Source: an uncultured Alistipes sp. (GTDB lineage: Bacteria > Bacteroidota > Bacteroidia > Bacteroidales > Rikenellaceae). From it: a stretch of DNA of 5,855 nucleotides. The stretch lies in the NCBI GenBank assembly GCA_900546005.1, contig URBJ01000117.1:1-5855 (forward strand), written 5' to 3'. The notes under the pieces are model-generated. The model was not told where the DNA came from. It worked only from the letters and a program-made list of their open reading frames with translations, and made no database searches. Below are positions 1 to 5,743 of this stretch, in pieces. The stretch's first letter is position 1. Each line of letters starts with the position of its first letter. Position numbers and translations under genes: made by a program.

Positions 1-35
1 AGGGGAGTATTGCACTTGCAATACTCCCCTTTTTT
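1..35. terminator. Perfect 13-bp hairpin, probable (bidirectional) rho-independent terminator
   Basis: Bases 1-13 pair perfectly with 18-30 around a 4-base loop, and a run of six T (30-35) follows on the plus strand. The hairpin lies 20 bases beyond the stop of the minus-strand lipoprotein gene at 51, so it probably ends that transcript. The minus-strand U-tract would lie left of the window and cannot be seen. The visible T-run would stop a rightward transcript arriving from outside the window, so a shared terminator between converging genes is the simplest reading. Confidence 0.8.
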
Positions 36-50
36 ATGATAGCGAAATAT

Positions 51-1637
51 CTATTCGTAGCTCGCTTGAACGAACCGAATATTCCGATAAATGATAGGTG
101 CATTTAAAGTTCCGATAGCTTCCGGATCCCAACGAATTGAGTTGTTTCCTGCGCCAGCGTCTGCATGCGCAGCAAAGATCGATTCAAATGCATAGCTTGC
201 GTCGAAATGTACACAAGTCCAAATATCCGTAGGTTCGTATGTGTAGCGTAATTCGGGTTTCTGAGTCGGCTTATCATAATTTACAGTCTCCTCTTCATCT
301 GCAAGACGGAATGACCAAGTATCATCGACAGCCCTCATGAAGATTTGTTGTTGGAACGAAGTTTCACTCTTATAGTAGAAATAGATTTGATTCATTTCTT
401 TTGTTATATCTTCTTGATGTGCAACAGCATTCCAATAAGGGTCATTTGCATCAGAACATACAAATTGAAAAGTTGGGAAAGCTTCGTCAGTAGTTAAGTT
501 TGTCACTGTACATCTGTTTCCTCCTGCAGCACCTGGGTCAAATAATGGCCAGTAACCCATTTCAATCTGCATCTCTTCGTTGAAGTTGCGTTCACGAACG
601 GTGAAATTCCGTATAGAGATATTACTGCCTTCGGGAACTTCTTCACCCAATGCCATGTGTATAGTATAGCTCTTACCCAAAACTTTTGCAGCGTCGAAAT
701 AGAGCGGACTGATATCAATTGTCATAGTTTTCCAATCAGAGGTAGCATCGAGTTCATATCCTCTGATTTGCAAATCTTTGTTATTCATATCAAGGCTGTA
801 TACCGGACGACCGAGATCTGCATCAGACTTATATTCGAACTCCATAACCATACCATATGATACAGGATAGCGGTTTGTGAGGATAGCCGGATTTTCTCCC
901 GTAGTTTTGATTTGGAATTCACCTTCTGCGCCTGCGGTAACTTGGACATCAGAATATTCTTTAACATCCATAACTCCACCTGTCGGATAGTTCCAGCAGA
1001 TCACTTTATATTCGACTTCACCCTTAAATTCGTTATAAACCTTGATGATTGAAGTATCAGCAGAAAGGTCTACGGTTGCAGTCGGTGTCGAAGGTGATAC
1101 CATTGTTGATACAGGAGAGAGCTCAAATTCAAGATTAATAGCACTAAGGTCAACCTCGTTATCCTCAAAACATATATCGATCAACTTATTTGCATAATCG
1201 ACATTGGTAATGGCATCGATACCGTTTGCCGTTGCCTTCAGGCTTTTCAAAGCTTGGTCTTCTTCTGCAACGAGTTTATAGCACACGATGTTGTCTCCTG
1301 TCGCGATGTTGACACCAGTCTCTTCTGTAAGGTCCATAAGGACAGGATTTGTCACATACGGAGTATAAAGATATGCCCCGTTTACCAAGTCAAACGTAAC
1401 CGGAACAGCAGACAAATTAGTCACTGTCTTACTTAATGAGATTGTAATAAGTTTGTTCGCTTGATCGATATCTACAAGAGCGATTGCTGTAGAGTCTATC
1501 TCGGATAAGTCGACTTGCACTCCCAACAGAGGATTGGGAGACCCGCTACCTTCGTTTTCATCCTTGCATGAGCCCATAGACAAGCCCATACCCAAGACGA
1601 GTAAACTCATTAAACAGAATTGTAGGTACTTTTTCAT
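51..1637 (-). CDS. Surface-type lipoprotein: two Ig-like modules plus two tandem beta-sandwich-like repeats
   Basis: Function not recognised. The 528-residue product starts with a lipoprotein signal peptide: MKK, a hydrophobic stretch, then lipobox S-M-G-S-C with Cys24. Cys24 is followed by K-D-E-N-E, matching the acidic export signal of Bacteroidota surface lipoproteins, so an outer-face location is inferred. Residues ~33-125 and ~129-216 are two Ig-like modules (D-x-x-N-K-x-I near the start, LVNGAYLYTP, MVSP, ending EYKVICW) resembling DUF5018-type domains. Residues ~222-350 and ~373-528 look like tandem repeats: each has F-x-Y-K-S-[DE] (267, 420), W-x-x-[MV]-x-[IF]-D-x-S (302, 471) and a closing R-N-[FI] strand (344, 518). 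Such tandem beta-sandwiches often bind glycans, but that is inference. ATG at 1637 is chosen over an in-frame TTG two codons upstream, since MKK starts the signal peptide. It has its own promoter. Its N-terminal half is paralogous to the lipoprotein gene at 1851-3203. Confidence 0.85.
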   Translation of the reverse strand: MKKYLQFCLMSLLVLGMGLSMGSCKDENEGSGSPNPLLGVQVDLSEIDSTAIALVDIDQANKLITISLSKTVTNLSAVPVTFDLVNGAYLYTPYVTNPVLMDLTEETGVNIATGDNIVCYKLVAEEDQALKSLKATANGIDAITNVDYANKLIDICFEDNEVDLSAINLEFELSPVSTMVSPSTPTATVDLSADTSIIKVYNEFKGEVEYKVICWNYPTGGVMDVKEYSDVQVTAGAEGEFQIKTTGENPAILTNRYPVSYGMVMEFEYKSDADLGRPVYSLDMNNKDLQIRGYELDATSDWKTMTIDISPLYFDAAKVLGKSYTIHMALGEEVPEGSNISIRNFTVRERNFNEEMQIEMGYWPLFDPGAAGGNRCTVTNLTTDEAFPTFQFVCSDANDPYWNAVAHQEDITKEMNQIYFYYKSETSFQQQIFMRAVDDTWSFRLADEEETVNYDKPTQKPELRYTYEPTDIWTCVHFDASYAFESIFAAHADAGAGNNSIRWDPEAIGTLNAPIIYRNIRFVQASYE

Positions 1638-1673
1638 AGACAAGGTTTTTAATTTTAGTATAATGAATTATTA

Positions 1674-1694
1674 TTGGTTTCAATCCAGAACCAA
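1674..1694 (-). promoter_or_regulatory. Small palindrome overlapping the -7 box (possible operator)
   Basis: On the minus strand TTGGTT (1694-1689) and AACCAA (1679-1674) form a 6-bp inverted repeat with a 9-base centre. The left arm shares bases with the -7 box and the right arm lies just past the expected transcription start. A DNA operator is therefore more plausible than a transcript hairpin. The same arms occur at the same place in front of the paralogous gene (3239-3260) with a different centre. Confidence 0.4.
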
Positions 1695-1723
1695 AGTTAT
1701 ATTTTTTTTTCAATTCAGACAAG
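1692..1723 (-). promoter_or_regulatory. Bacteroidota-type promoter of the lipoprotein gene at 51-1637
   Basis: TAACTTTG (1699-1692, minus) matches the Bacteroidota -7 consensus TAnnTTTG. CTTG (1723-1720) stands in for the -33 TTTG, exactly 20 bases upstream. The spacer contains a run of nine A on the minus strand (1710-1702). The expected start is near 1685, giving a leader of roughly 45-50 bases. The paralogous gene has the same -7 sequence with the same spacing. Confidence 0.65.
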
Positions 1724-1755
1724 TTATCCGTAAAATATTTTGCTGTCTCTCTTGC

Positions 1756-1767
1756 AAAAAAAACGAT
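1756..1767 (-). promoter_or_regulatory. Conserved ATCG + T-tract upstream of the promoter
   Basis: The minus strand reads ATCG followed by eight T, about 32 bases upstream of the -33 box. An equivalent ATCG plus nine T sits about 32-33 bases upstream of the -33 box of the paralogous lipoprotein gene. It could act as an UP-like or DNA-bending element, or be a remnant of the duplication. No function is demonstrated. Confidence 0.35.
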
Positions 1768-1798
1768 AAATCTTATTCTCCTGAATTAAAATAAAGAC

Positions 1799-1833
1799 AA
1801 AAAGGGACAATAACGTCAGTCATGTCCCTTTTT
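1799..1833 (-). terminator. Rho-independent terminator after the NAGPA-like lipoprotein gene
   Basis: AAAAAGGGACA (1799-1809) pairs perfectly with TGTCCCTTTTT (1823-1833), an 11-bp stem with a 13-base loop. On the minus strand the stem ends in five U, 18 bases past the stop codon at 1851. The A-T flanks make it symmetrical, so it could also stop plus-strand transcripts. It separates the two lipoprotein genes into independent transcripts. Confidence 0.85.
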
Positions 1834-1850
1834 ACGCCATCAAAATATTC

Positions 1851-3203
1851 CTATTTTAGGACACCCACACAACCAATAAGTTTGTGAGCATCAAGTCCGT
1901 TTTTAGGTGTAATGGTCGGCTGTCCAGCTACATGCATGGATGCTCCTGAACCAGCCTGAAGATTAATTGCATTATAGCAACCCCACTCAGCCATTATATC
2001 GCCAACAGCTTTTACCGTAACGCCGGGCGAATCATTATATTTTTCAGATACGAAAAATACATAGAACCCTTGATCGTCAGACGTAACGATACTTCTACCA
2101 ATTGCTGAACGTGCATCTGTATCCACATTGTTCAAACCGCTGGCTTTGGTTCCGTCGGTAATCAACATGTTCGTGCCATACATGGCATAATATGCAACTG
2201 AATCATTTTGTTTAGCCTCCTGCCATGTAACTTTCCAACCTGTTCCACCAATCAAGGTTGTGCCGTATTGAGTAACTCCAAAAGCAGTGGGAGAACTGCT
2301 GGTACCATCATTAACGACTTGTCCTTTTACGACGATCAAGTCATCGGTAGCACTACCATTGATTATTACAGTAGCCGTTGGATCCTCTGCATAAAATTGA
2401 GGAACAGTCATCAAATCACCAATACCTTTACTCATAACAGAGAAACTGGCTCGAGCATCGGCTAACAAAGCGTATGCATTATTACCATGGAAATCATCGG
2501 TAGTATATAATGCCATATACAAAGGCAAATTACGATCCGTAACCTCTTCCCAACCAGCGGGAACATTGTCCTTTGGAGATGATGCAGGTCTGATATTATA
2601 AGTTATCGTTCCTCCACGGGTCGACGAACAAGTAACCGTATTCGATTTTGTCATATCCAATTTACAAGTCGTTGTTTGAGGAGAAACCATCTGACCACCA
2701 TTCTGACTAAGGACAAATTCACAGTCTACATCGGTAAGATCAGTCACGTTCTTGAAATTAACATTTACATTTTTCAAATTCTGATCGATCGTAGCAGTTC
2801 CTACAACGGCTCCATTTTCTGTTGTAATATTCATGCTCATAAGAGGATAATCGATCGCTCCAAATACGTCGTAATAAACAAGCTCGTCACCTGTTTGAAC
2901 AACGATCGATGCTCCCCATCGCGTATCCGAGAGATCAAGAGTTACTGGATTTTTACCCAGAGGTGTGTACATCGAAGCTCCGTCAACTAATTTGATTGTA
3001 GCCTCGACATTATTCAATGCTCGATATTCGTAAAACAGAATATCGATACGTTTGTTTTCTTGATCGAGGATCACGTCCGCATTTTCTACGGTAACTGAAA
3101 TTATCGGATTGGGGTCTCCTCCGTTAGCTTCGTCCTTGCAAGAACTGAACAGTAAGCTTACCAAAAAAAGAGGTAAAATGCTAAGTCTTAGGCACTTTTT
3201 CAT
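1851..3203 (-). CDS. Surface-type lipoprotein with NAGPA/DUF2233 (phosphodiester glycosidase-like) domain, degenerate motif
   Basis: The 450-residue product has a lipoprotein signal peptide (MKK, hydrophobic core, lipobox L-F-S-S-C, Cys22) followed by K-D-E-A, consistent with export to the cell surface. Residues ~31-114 and ~119-205 are two Ig-like modules related to those of the lipoprotein at 51-1637 (shared LVDGASMYTP, N-P-V, T-G-D-x-x-V, MVSP). Residues ~213-450 resemble the NAGPA/DUF2233 fold: an IING strand (280-283), R-S-A-I-G (365-369) where family members typically have R-T-A-[IV]-G, a GFYVFFVSE strand, G-V-T-V then D-I-M-x-x-W-G-C-Y-N-A-I-N-L, and a final hydrophobic strand. The family's signature N-L-D-G-G-G-S-S reads N-L-Q-A-G-S-G-A-S here (414-422), so the acidic residue and first glycine are lost. 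The family cleaves glycosidic phosphodiesters, but this member may only bind or be inactive. ATG at 3203 is preferred over a TTG two codons earlier. The gene has its own promoter. Confidence 0.85.
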   Translation of the reverse strand: MKKCLRLSILPLFLVSLLFSSCKDEANGGDPNPIISVTVENADVILDQENKRIDILFYEYRALNNVEATIKLVDGASMYTPLGKNPVTLDLSDTRWGASIVVQTGDELVYYDVFGAIDYPLMSMNITTENGAVVGTATIDQNLKNVNVNFKNVTDLTDVDCEFVLSQNGGQMVSPQTTTCKLDMTKSNTVTCSSTRGGTITYNIRPASSPKDNVPAGWEEVTDRNLPLYMALYTTDDFHGNNAYALLADARASFSVMSKGIGDLMTVPQFYAEDPTATVIINGSATDDLIVVKGQVVNDGTSSSPTAFGVTQYGTTLIGGTGWKVTWQEAKQNDSVAYYAMYGTNMLITDGTKASGLNNVDTDARSAIGRSIVTSDDQGFYVFFVSEKYNDSPGVTVKAVGDIMAEWGCYNAINLQAGSGASMHVAGQPTITPKNGLDAHKLIGCVGVLK

Positions 3204-3238
3204 AAACAAGGTTTTTTGATTTTAGTATGTAAATTAAT

Positions 3239-3260
3239 TTGGTTTCTAACTTCGAACCAA
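3239..3260 (-). promoter_or_regulatory. Small palindrome overlapping the -7 box (possible operator)
   Basis: TTGGTT (3260-3255, minus) and AACCAA (3244-3239) form an inverted repeat with a 10-base centre, extendable to 7 bp with 3261/3238. Arms and position match the palindrome at 1674-1694, whereas the centre differs. Retention of the arms suggests a protein-binding site, though recent duplication alone could explain it. Confidence 0.4.
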
Positions 3261-3289
3261 AGTTAAATCTTTTTTTTTTATTTGGCAAT
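3258..3289 (-). promoter_or_regulatory. Bacteroidota-type promoter of the NAGPA-like lipoprotein gene
   Basis: TAACTTTG (3265-3258, minus) matches the -7 consensus TAnnTTTG. ATTG (3289-3286) is a near match to the -33 TTTG with a 20-base spacer containing ten consecutive A (3279-3270, minus strand). Box sequence and spacing equal those of the promoter at 1692-1723. Confidence 0.65.
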
Positions 3290-3312
3290 AATATGTGAGT
3301 ATAATTTTATCA

Positions 3313-3344
3313 ACGATTATGAAAAAAAAACGATCTATAATCGT
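3313..3344. repeat. 8-bp perfect inverted repeat enclosing the upstream T-tract
   Basis: ACGATTAT (3313-3320) and ATAATCGT (3337-3344) are perfect reverse complements separated by 16 bases that contain the nine-A run 3322-3330 and CGAT. It lies upstream of the lipoprotein promoter and downstream of the tsf terminator. The other lipoprotein gene keeps the T-tract but not this inverted repeat. Confidence 0.4.
3322..3334 (-). promoter_or_regulatory. Conserved ATCG + T-tract upstream of the promoter
   Basis: The minus strand reads ATCG then nine T, ending about 33 bases before the -33 box. It is the counterpart of the element at 1756-1767, with nearly identical distance to the promoter. A bending or UP-like role is conjecture. 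Confidence 0.35.
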
Positions 3345-3400
3345 GGATTTGATTCGGTGAAATGTGCTTCTGCGGTAGGAAAGATCCGGCCGTAAGCAAT

Positions 3401-3436
3401 ATAAAAGAGGCGCCTTCTCTTGGAAGACACCTCTTT
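3401..3436 (-). terminator. Terminator of the rplM-rpsI-rpsB-tsf operon
   Basis: Bases 3404-3417 and 3423-3436 form a 14-bp stem with a 5-base loop, 24 bases past the tsf stop. On the plus strand two positions are C/A mismatches (3411/3429 and 3413/3427). On the minus strand they become G-U pairs, so the uninterrupted stem exists only in the minus-strand RNA. The stem ends in UUUU and is followed by AUAU, a modest U-tract. Confidence 0.8.
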
Positions 3437-3460
3437 CCCTATTGTTAACTGTTGAATTGC

Positions 3461-4279
3461 TTAGTCGTTCAGCGAGAAGCGTTTGTAAGCAATTACAGTA
3501 GCTTCTGCATTGTCTTGTTTGATGTAGGCACCTACGGATATCTTGTTGTTTTTAACCAAAGGTTGGCTCAACAGAGTATTCTCCGTGAGGAATTTGTTGA
3601 CTTTACCTTCGGCGATTTTGTCCAACATAGCTTCCGGTTTGCCATCCAAACGAGCTTGTTCACGTCCGATTGCACGTTCGTGCTCGATGACAGCGGGATC
3701 GCAGTCTTCACGGCTGATCGAGATCGGAGCCATGGCGGCAGCCTGCATTGCAACATCCTTTGCCACCTCCATGCTGATCTCTTTGTTGAAGCCGATCAGC
3801 GTACCCAACTTGTGGTTGGTGTGGATGTAGGTTACGCACATCGGGGCCTGAATCTTCGCATAGTATACCAGCTCGACTTTTTCGCCCGTTTGACCCGACT
3901 TCTCGGTTACCTTGTCGGCAACCGTACGGCCGTCAACCGAGGCCGATTTCAAGCTCTCGAGGTCTTGCGCGTCAATGTTGATCGCGATGTCCAGAATTTC
4001 GTTGGCCGATGCAGAGAACTCTGCGTTCTTTGCAACAAAATCGGTCTCGCAAGCCAGACACAGCATATATCCTTTGTCTCCTACGATTTTCGATACGACT
4101 ACGCCTTCGCTTGCTGTACGGTCGGCACGTTTTGCTGCGACCAGTTTTCCTTTCTCGCGAATGATGTCCTGAGCCTTGGCATAATCTCCTTCTGCTTCGA
4201 TCAGGGCTTTTTTGCAGTCCATCATGCCGGCACCCGTCATTTTACGGAGCTTTGCGACATCGGCAGCTTTGATTTCCAT
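3461..4279 (-). CDS. tsf: Elongation factor Ts
   Basis: EF-Ts is the cytoplasmic nucleotide-exchange factor that releases GDP from EF-Tu during translation elongation. The product has 272 residues, near the classical length (283 in E. coli). The N-terminal UBA-like domain (1-55) carries LRKMTGAGMMDCKKAL (11-26), the region that contacts EF-Tu. The core follows with ASEG (56-59) and CETDFVAKN (77-85). Asp80 and Phe81, which in E. coli intrude near the EF-Tu magnesium and nucleotide site, fall at the same numbers here. The C-terminal part includes ENTLLSQPLVKN (233-244). The start is fixed by a strong AAGGAG seven bases upstream of ATG 4279. It lies 26 bases after rpsB, the usual S2-EF-Ts pairing, and is the last gene of the operon. 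No missing residue or frameshift is seen. Confidence 0.98.
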   Translation of the reverse strand: MEIKAADVAKLRKMTGAGMMDCKKALIEAEGDYAKAQDIIREKGKLVAAKRADRTASEGVVVSKIVGDKGYMLCLACETDFVAKNAEFSASANEILDIAINIDAQDLESLKSASVDGRTVADKVTEKSGQTGEKVELVYYAKIQAPMCVTYIHTNHKLGTLIGFNKEISMEVAKDVAMQAAAMAPISISREDCDPAVIEHERAIGREQARLDGKPEAMLDKIAEGKVNKFLTENTLLSQPLVKNNKISVGAYIKQDNAEATVIAYKRFSLND

Positions 4280-4286
4280 AATTATT

Positions 4287-4292
4287 CTCCTT
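4287..4292 (-). promoter_or_regulatory. Shine-Dalgarno site of tsf
   Basis: AAGGAG on the minus strand lies 7 bases before the tsf ATG. It is the only clear Shine-Dalgarno in the window. The other starts are preceded by A-rich DNA, as is common in Bacteroidota, so tsf may be translated at a different rate from rpsB on the same mRNA. Confidence 0.8.
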
Positions 4293-4305
4293 CTTTTTAA
4301 GTTAA

Positions 4306-5187
4306 TTACTCGGCGTCGGCCTTTGCATCGTCCGTTTGCTGAGCTTCGGGGGCTGCGGCCGGAGTCGCTTCCTGTTCAGCGGCGGGAGCCTCTTTCTCTT
4401 CGTTAACCTTGACAGCCTCTGTCTTAGCCGCTTTCTTGATGCGAGGTTTAGCCTCTTTCTCTTTGTCGTCTTTCTTGGCGGCTTCTTTCTCCTTTTCCAG
4501 TTTCCGTTCGGCAAGTCCTTCCGCAATGGCTGCTGTTACTGCATCCAAGATGACGGCAATCGATTTGGTTGCGTCGTCGTTTGCAGGAATCACATAATCG
4601 ATATCGGTCGGATCACAACAAGTATCGACCATTGCGAATACAGGAATGTTCAGCCGTTTTGCTTCTTTAACGGCATTGGCCTCTTTCTGGATGTCCACTA
4701 CGAAGATAGCGGCTGGAAGGCGGGTTAGGTCGGCGATAGAGCCGAGGTTCTTTTCGAGTTTGGCGCGTTGACGGCTGATCTGTAATTTTTCTCTTTTGGA
4801 GAAGTTGTCGTAGGTACCGTCTGCGGTGAATTTGTCGATGGTAGCCATCTTTTTGACGGCTTTACGTATTGTGGGGAAGTTTGTAAGCATTCCGCCCGGC
4901 CAACGTTCGGTGACGTAGGGCATGCCCACGGCCGAAACCTTTTCAGCTACAACCTCTTTGGCCTGTTTCTTCGTTGCTACGAACAGGATACGGCGACCGC
5001 TTTTGGCAATCTGTTTGAGGGCGGCTGCGGCTTCATCGATCTTGACGATACTTTTGTGCAGATCGATGATGTGGATCCCGTTTTTCTCCATGAAGATATA
5101 CGGAGCCATTTTGGGATTCCATTTTCTTTTCAGGTGGCCGAAGTGTACTCCGGCTTCCAATAATTGATTAAAATCAGTTCTTGGCAT
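4306..5187 (-). CDS. rpsB: 30S ribosomal protein S2, with long charged C-terminal tail
   Basis: S2 is a late-assembling protein of the small ribosomal subunit that binds 16S rRNA between head and body and contacts S1 in bacteria that have it. The product has 293 residues. Family motifs are all present: AGVHFGH (12-18) and WNPKM (23-27), ATKKQA (71-76), TERWPGGMLTN (93-103), LPAAIFVVD (157-165), NIPVFAMVDT (180-189) and IPANDDATKSI (200-210). The S2 fold ends near 227. The remaining ~65 residues are low complexity, first alternating Lys/Glu (about 228-266), then Ala/Glu/Pro/Gln-rich and acidic, making the protein about 50 residues longer than the 241-residue E. coli S2. The ATG at 5187 gives the standard start; no Shine-Dalgarno precedes it. 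It sits between a structured 163-base spacer after rpsI and tsf 26 bases downstream. Confidence 0.98.
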   Translation of the reverse strand: MPRTDFNQLLEAGVHFGHLKRKWNPKMAPYIFMEKNGIHIIDLHKSIVKIDEAAAALKQIAKSGRRILFVATKKQAKEVVAEKVSAVGMPYVTERWPGGMLTNFPTIRKAVKKMATIDKFTADGTYDNFSKREKLQISRQRAKLEKNLGSIADLTRLPAAIFVVDIQKEANAVKEAKRLNIPVFAMVDTCCDPTDIDYVIPANDDATKSIAVILDAVTAAIAEGLAERKLEKEKEAAKKDDKEKEAKPRIKKAAKTEAVKVNEEKEAPAAEQEATPAAAPEAQQTDDAKADAE

Positions 5188-5231
5188 TGTTTCTGATTGT
5201 TAATTCTAATTTCAAAAATCTCTTTACATCA

Positions 5232-5317
5232 ATCGAATCGGTAGTGTTACAAACAGTCCGATCGATTTTCCGCAGAAGGGCAATCTCAAAGTAGTACGCC
5301 CGGGGGCGCAGTCTTTG
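5232..5317 (-). promoter_or_regulatory. Two-hairpin structured spacer before rpsB (candidate leader or processing element)
   Basis: The rpsI-rpsB gap (5188-5350) holds no convincing gene. In the minus-strand RNA the first hairpin (5317-5287) pairs CAAAG with CUUUG. Inside it UGCGCC (5310-5305) pairs with GGCGUA (5300-5295) around a CCCG loop, with one pair a G-U that exists only on this strand. The second hairpin (5266-5232) pairs AUCGAUCGG with CCGAU-U-CGAU (one bulged U), and an inner UGUU/AACA stem caps it. Neither is followed by a U-tract, so these are not ordinary terminators. S2 represses its own mRNA through an rpsB leader in gamma-proteobacteria. A similar role here is inference. Confidence 0.5.
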
Positions 5318-5350
5318 GAATTTGGACCCACTCTGTGCTCGGCGAACGTA

Positions 5351-5743
5351 TTAACGTTTGCTGAACTGGAACTTACGACGTGCTCCGGGTTGTCCGGGTT
5401 TCTTACGTTCAACTTCGCGCGGGTCACGGGTCATGAAACCGTTCTTTTTGAGGATCGGGCGCATCTCTGCATCGATTTCGCAGAGGGCACGGGCGATACC
5501 CAGACGAGCGGCTTCGGCCTGACCTTTGATTCCTCCACCTACGAGGTTGATGGTGATGTCGTAGTTTTCAACGGTGTTGGTAGCCAACAGGGGTTGTTTT
5601 ACCACATACTGGAAAATTTCCAGAGGAAAGTAAGCGGCCAGCGGTTTTTTGTTGATCGTAATGTTCCCTTTACCGGGTTTCACGTAAACGCGAGCTACAG
5701 CAGCTTTTCTACGTCCGACGCTGTTTACAACTTCCATACTCAT
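5351..5743 (-). CDS. rpsI: 30S ribosomal protein S9
   Basis: S9 is a small-subunit head protein whose extended C-terminal tail reaches the P-site tRNA. From ATG 5743 the product has 130 residues. Motifs are all present: VGRRKAAVARVYVKPG (9-24), GGGIKGQAEAARLGIARAL (69-87), MTRDPREVERKKPGQPGARR (104-123), and the C-terminal QFSKR whose final Arg contacts tRNA in known ribosomes. The chosen ATG overlaps the rplM stop by one base (TAATG), which suggests translational coupling. A second in-frame ATG at 5737 would give 128 residues and is an alternative. No Shine-Dalgarno is obvious at either. L13-S9 is a widely conserved gene pair. Confidence 0.98.
   Translation of the reverse strand: MSMEVVNSVGRRKAAVARVYVKPGKGNITINKKPLAAYFPLEIFQYVVKQPLLATNTVENYDITINLVGGGIKGQAEAARLGIARALCEIDAEMRPILKKNGFMTRDPREVERKKPGQPGARRKFQFSKR

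Noticed and set aside
1641..1643. TTG as start of the lipoprotein gene at 51-1637 (and likewise TTG 3207-3209 for the other gene)
   Set aside because: In frame two codons before ATG in both genes, but neither TTG nor ATG has a Shine-Dalgarno. MKK right after the ATG is the usual signal-peptide start.
3452..4300. Long open frame of 282 codons on the plus strand opposite tsf
   Set aside because: It covers tsf antisense, gives a Cys/Phe-rich product with no recognisable family, and EF-Ts is unmistakable on the other strand.
4302..4526. 74-codon Arg/Lys-rich frame inside the end of rpsB
   Set aside because: Frame-shifted reading of the low-complexity S2 tail.
5287..5294. CTACTTTG as a -7 box of an internal rpsB promoter
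   Set aside because: The TA of the consensus is missing and no -33 TTTG lies about 20 bases upstream. The sequence is better explained as a hairpin arm.
5224..5427. 67-codon minus-strand frame across the rpsI end and the rpsI-rpsB spacer
   Set aside because: Overlaps the conserved S9 C-terminus in another frame and has no recognisable product. The RNA hairpins explain the spacer better.
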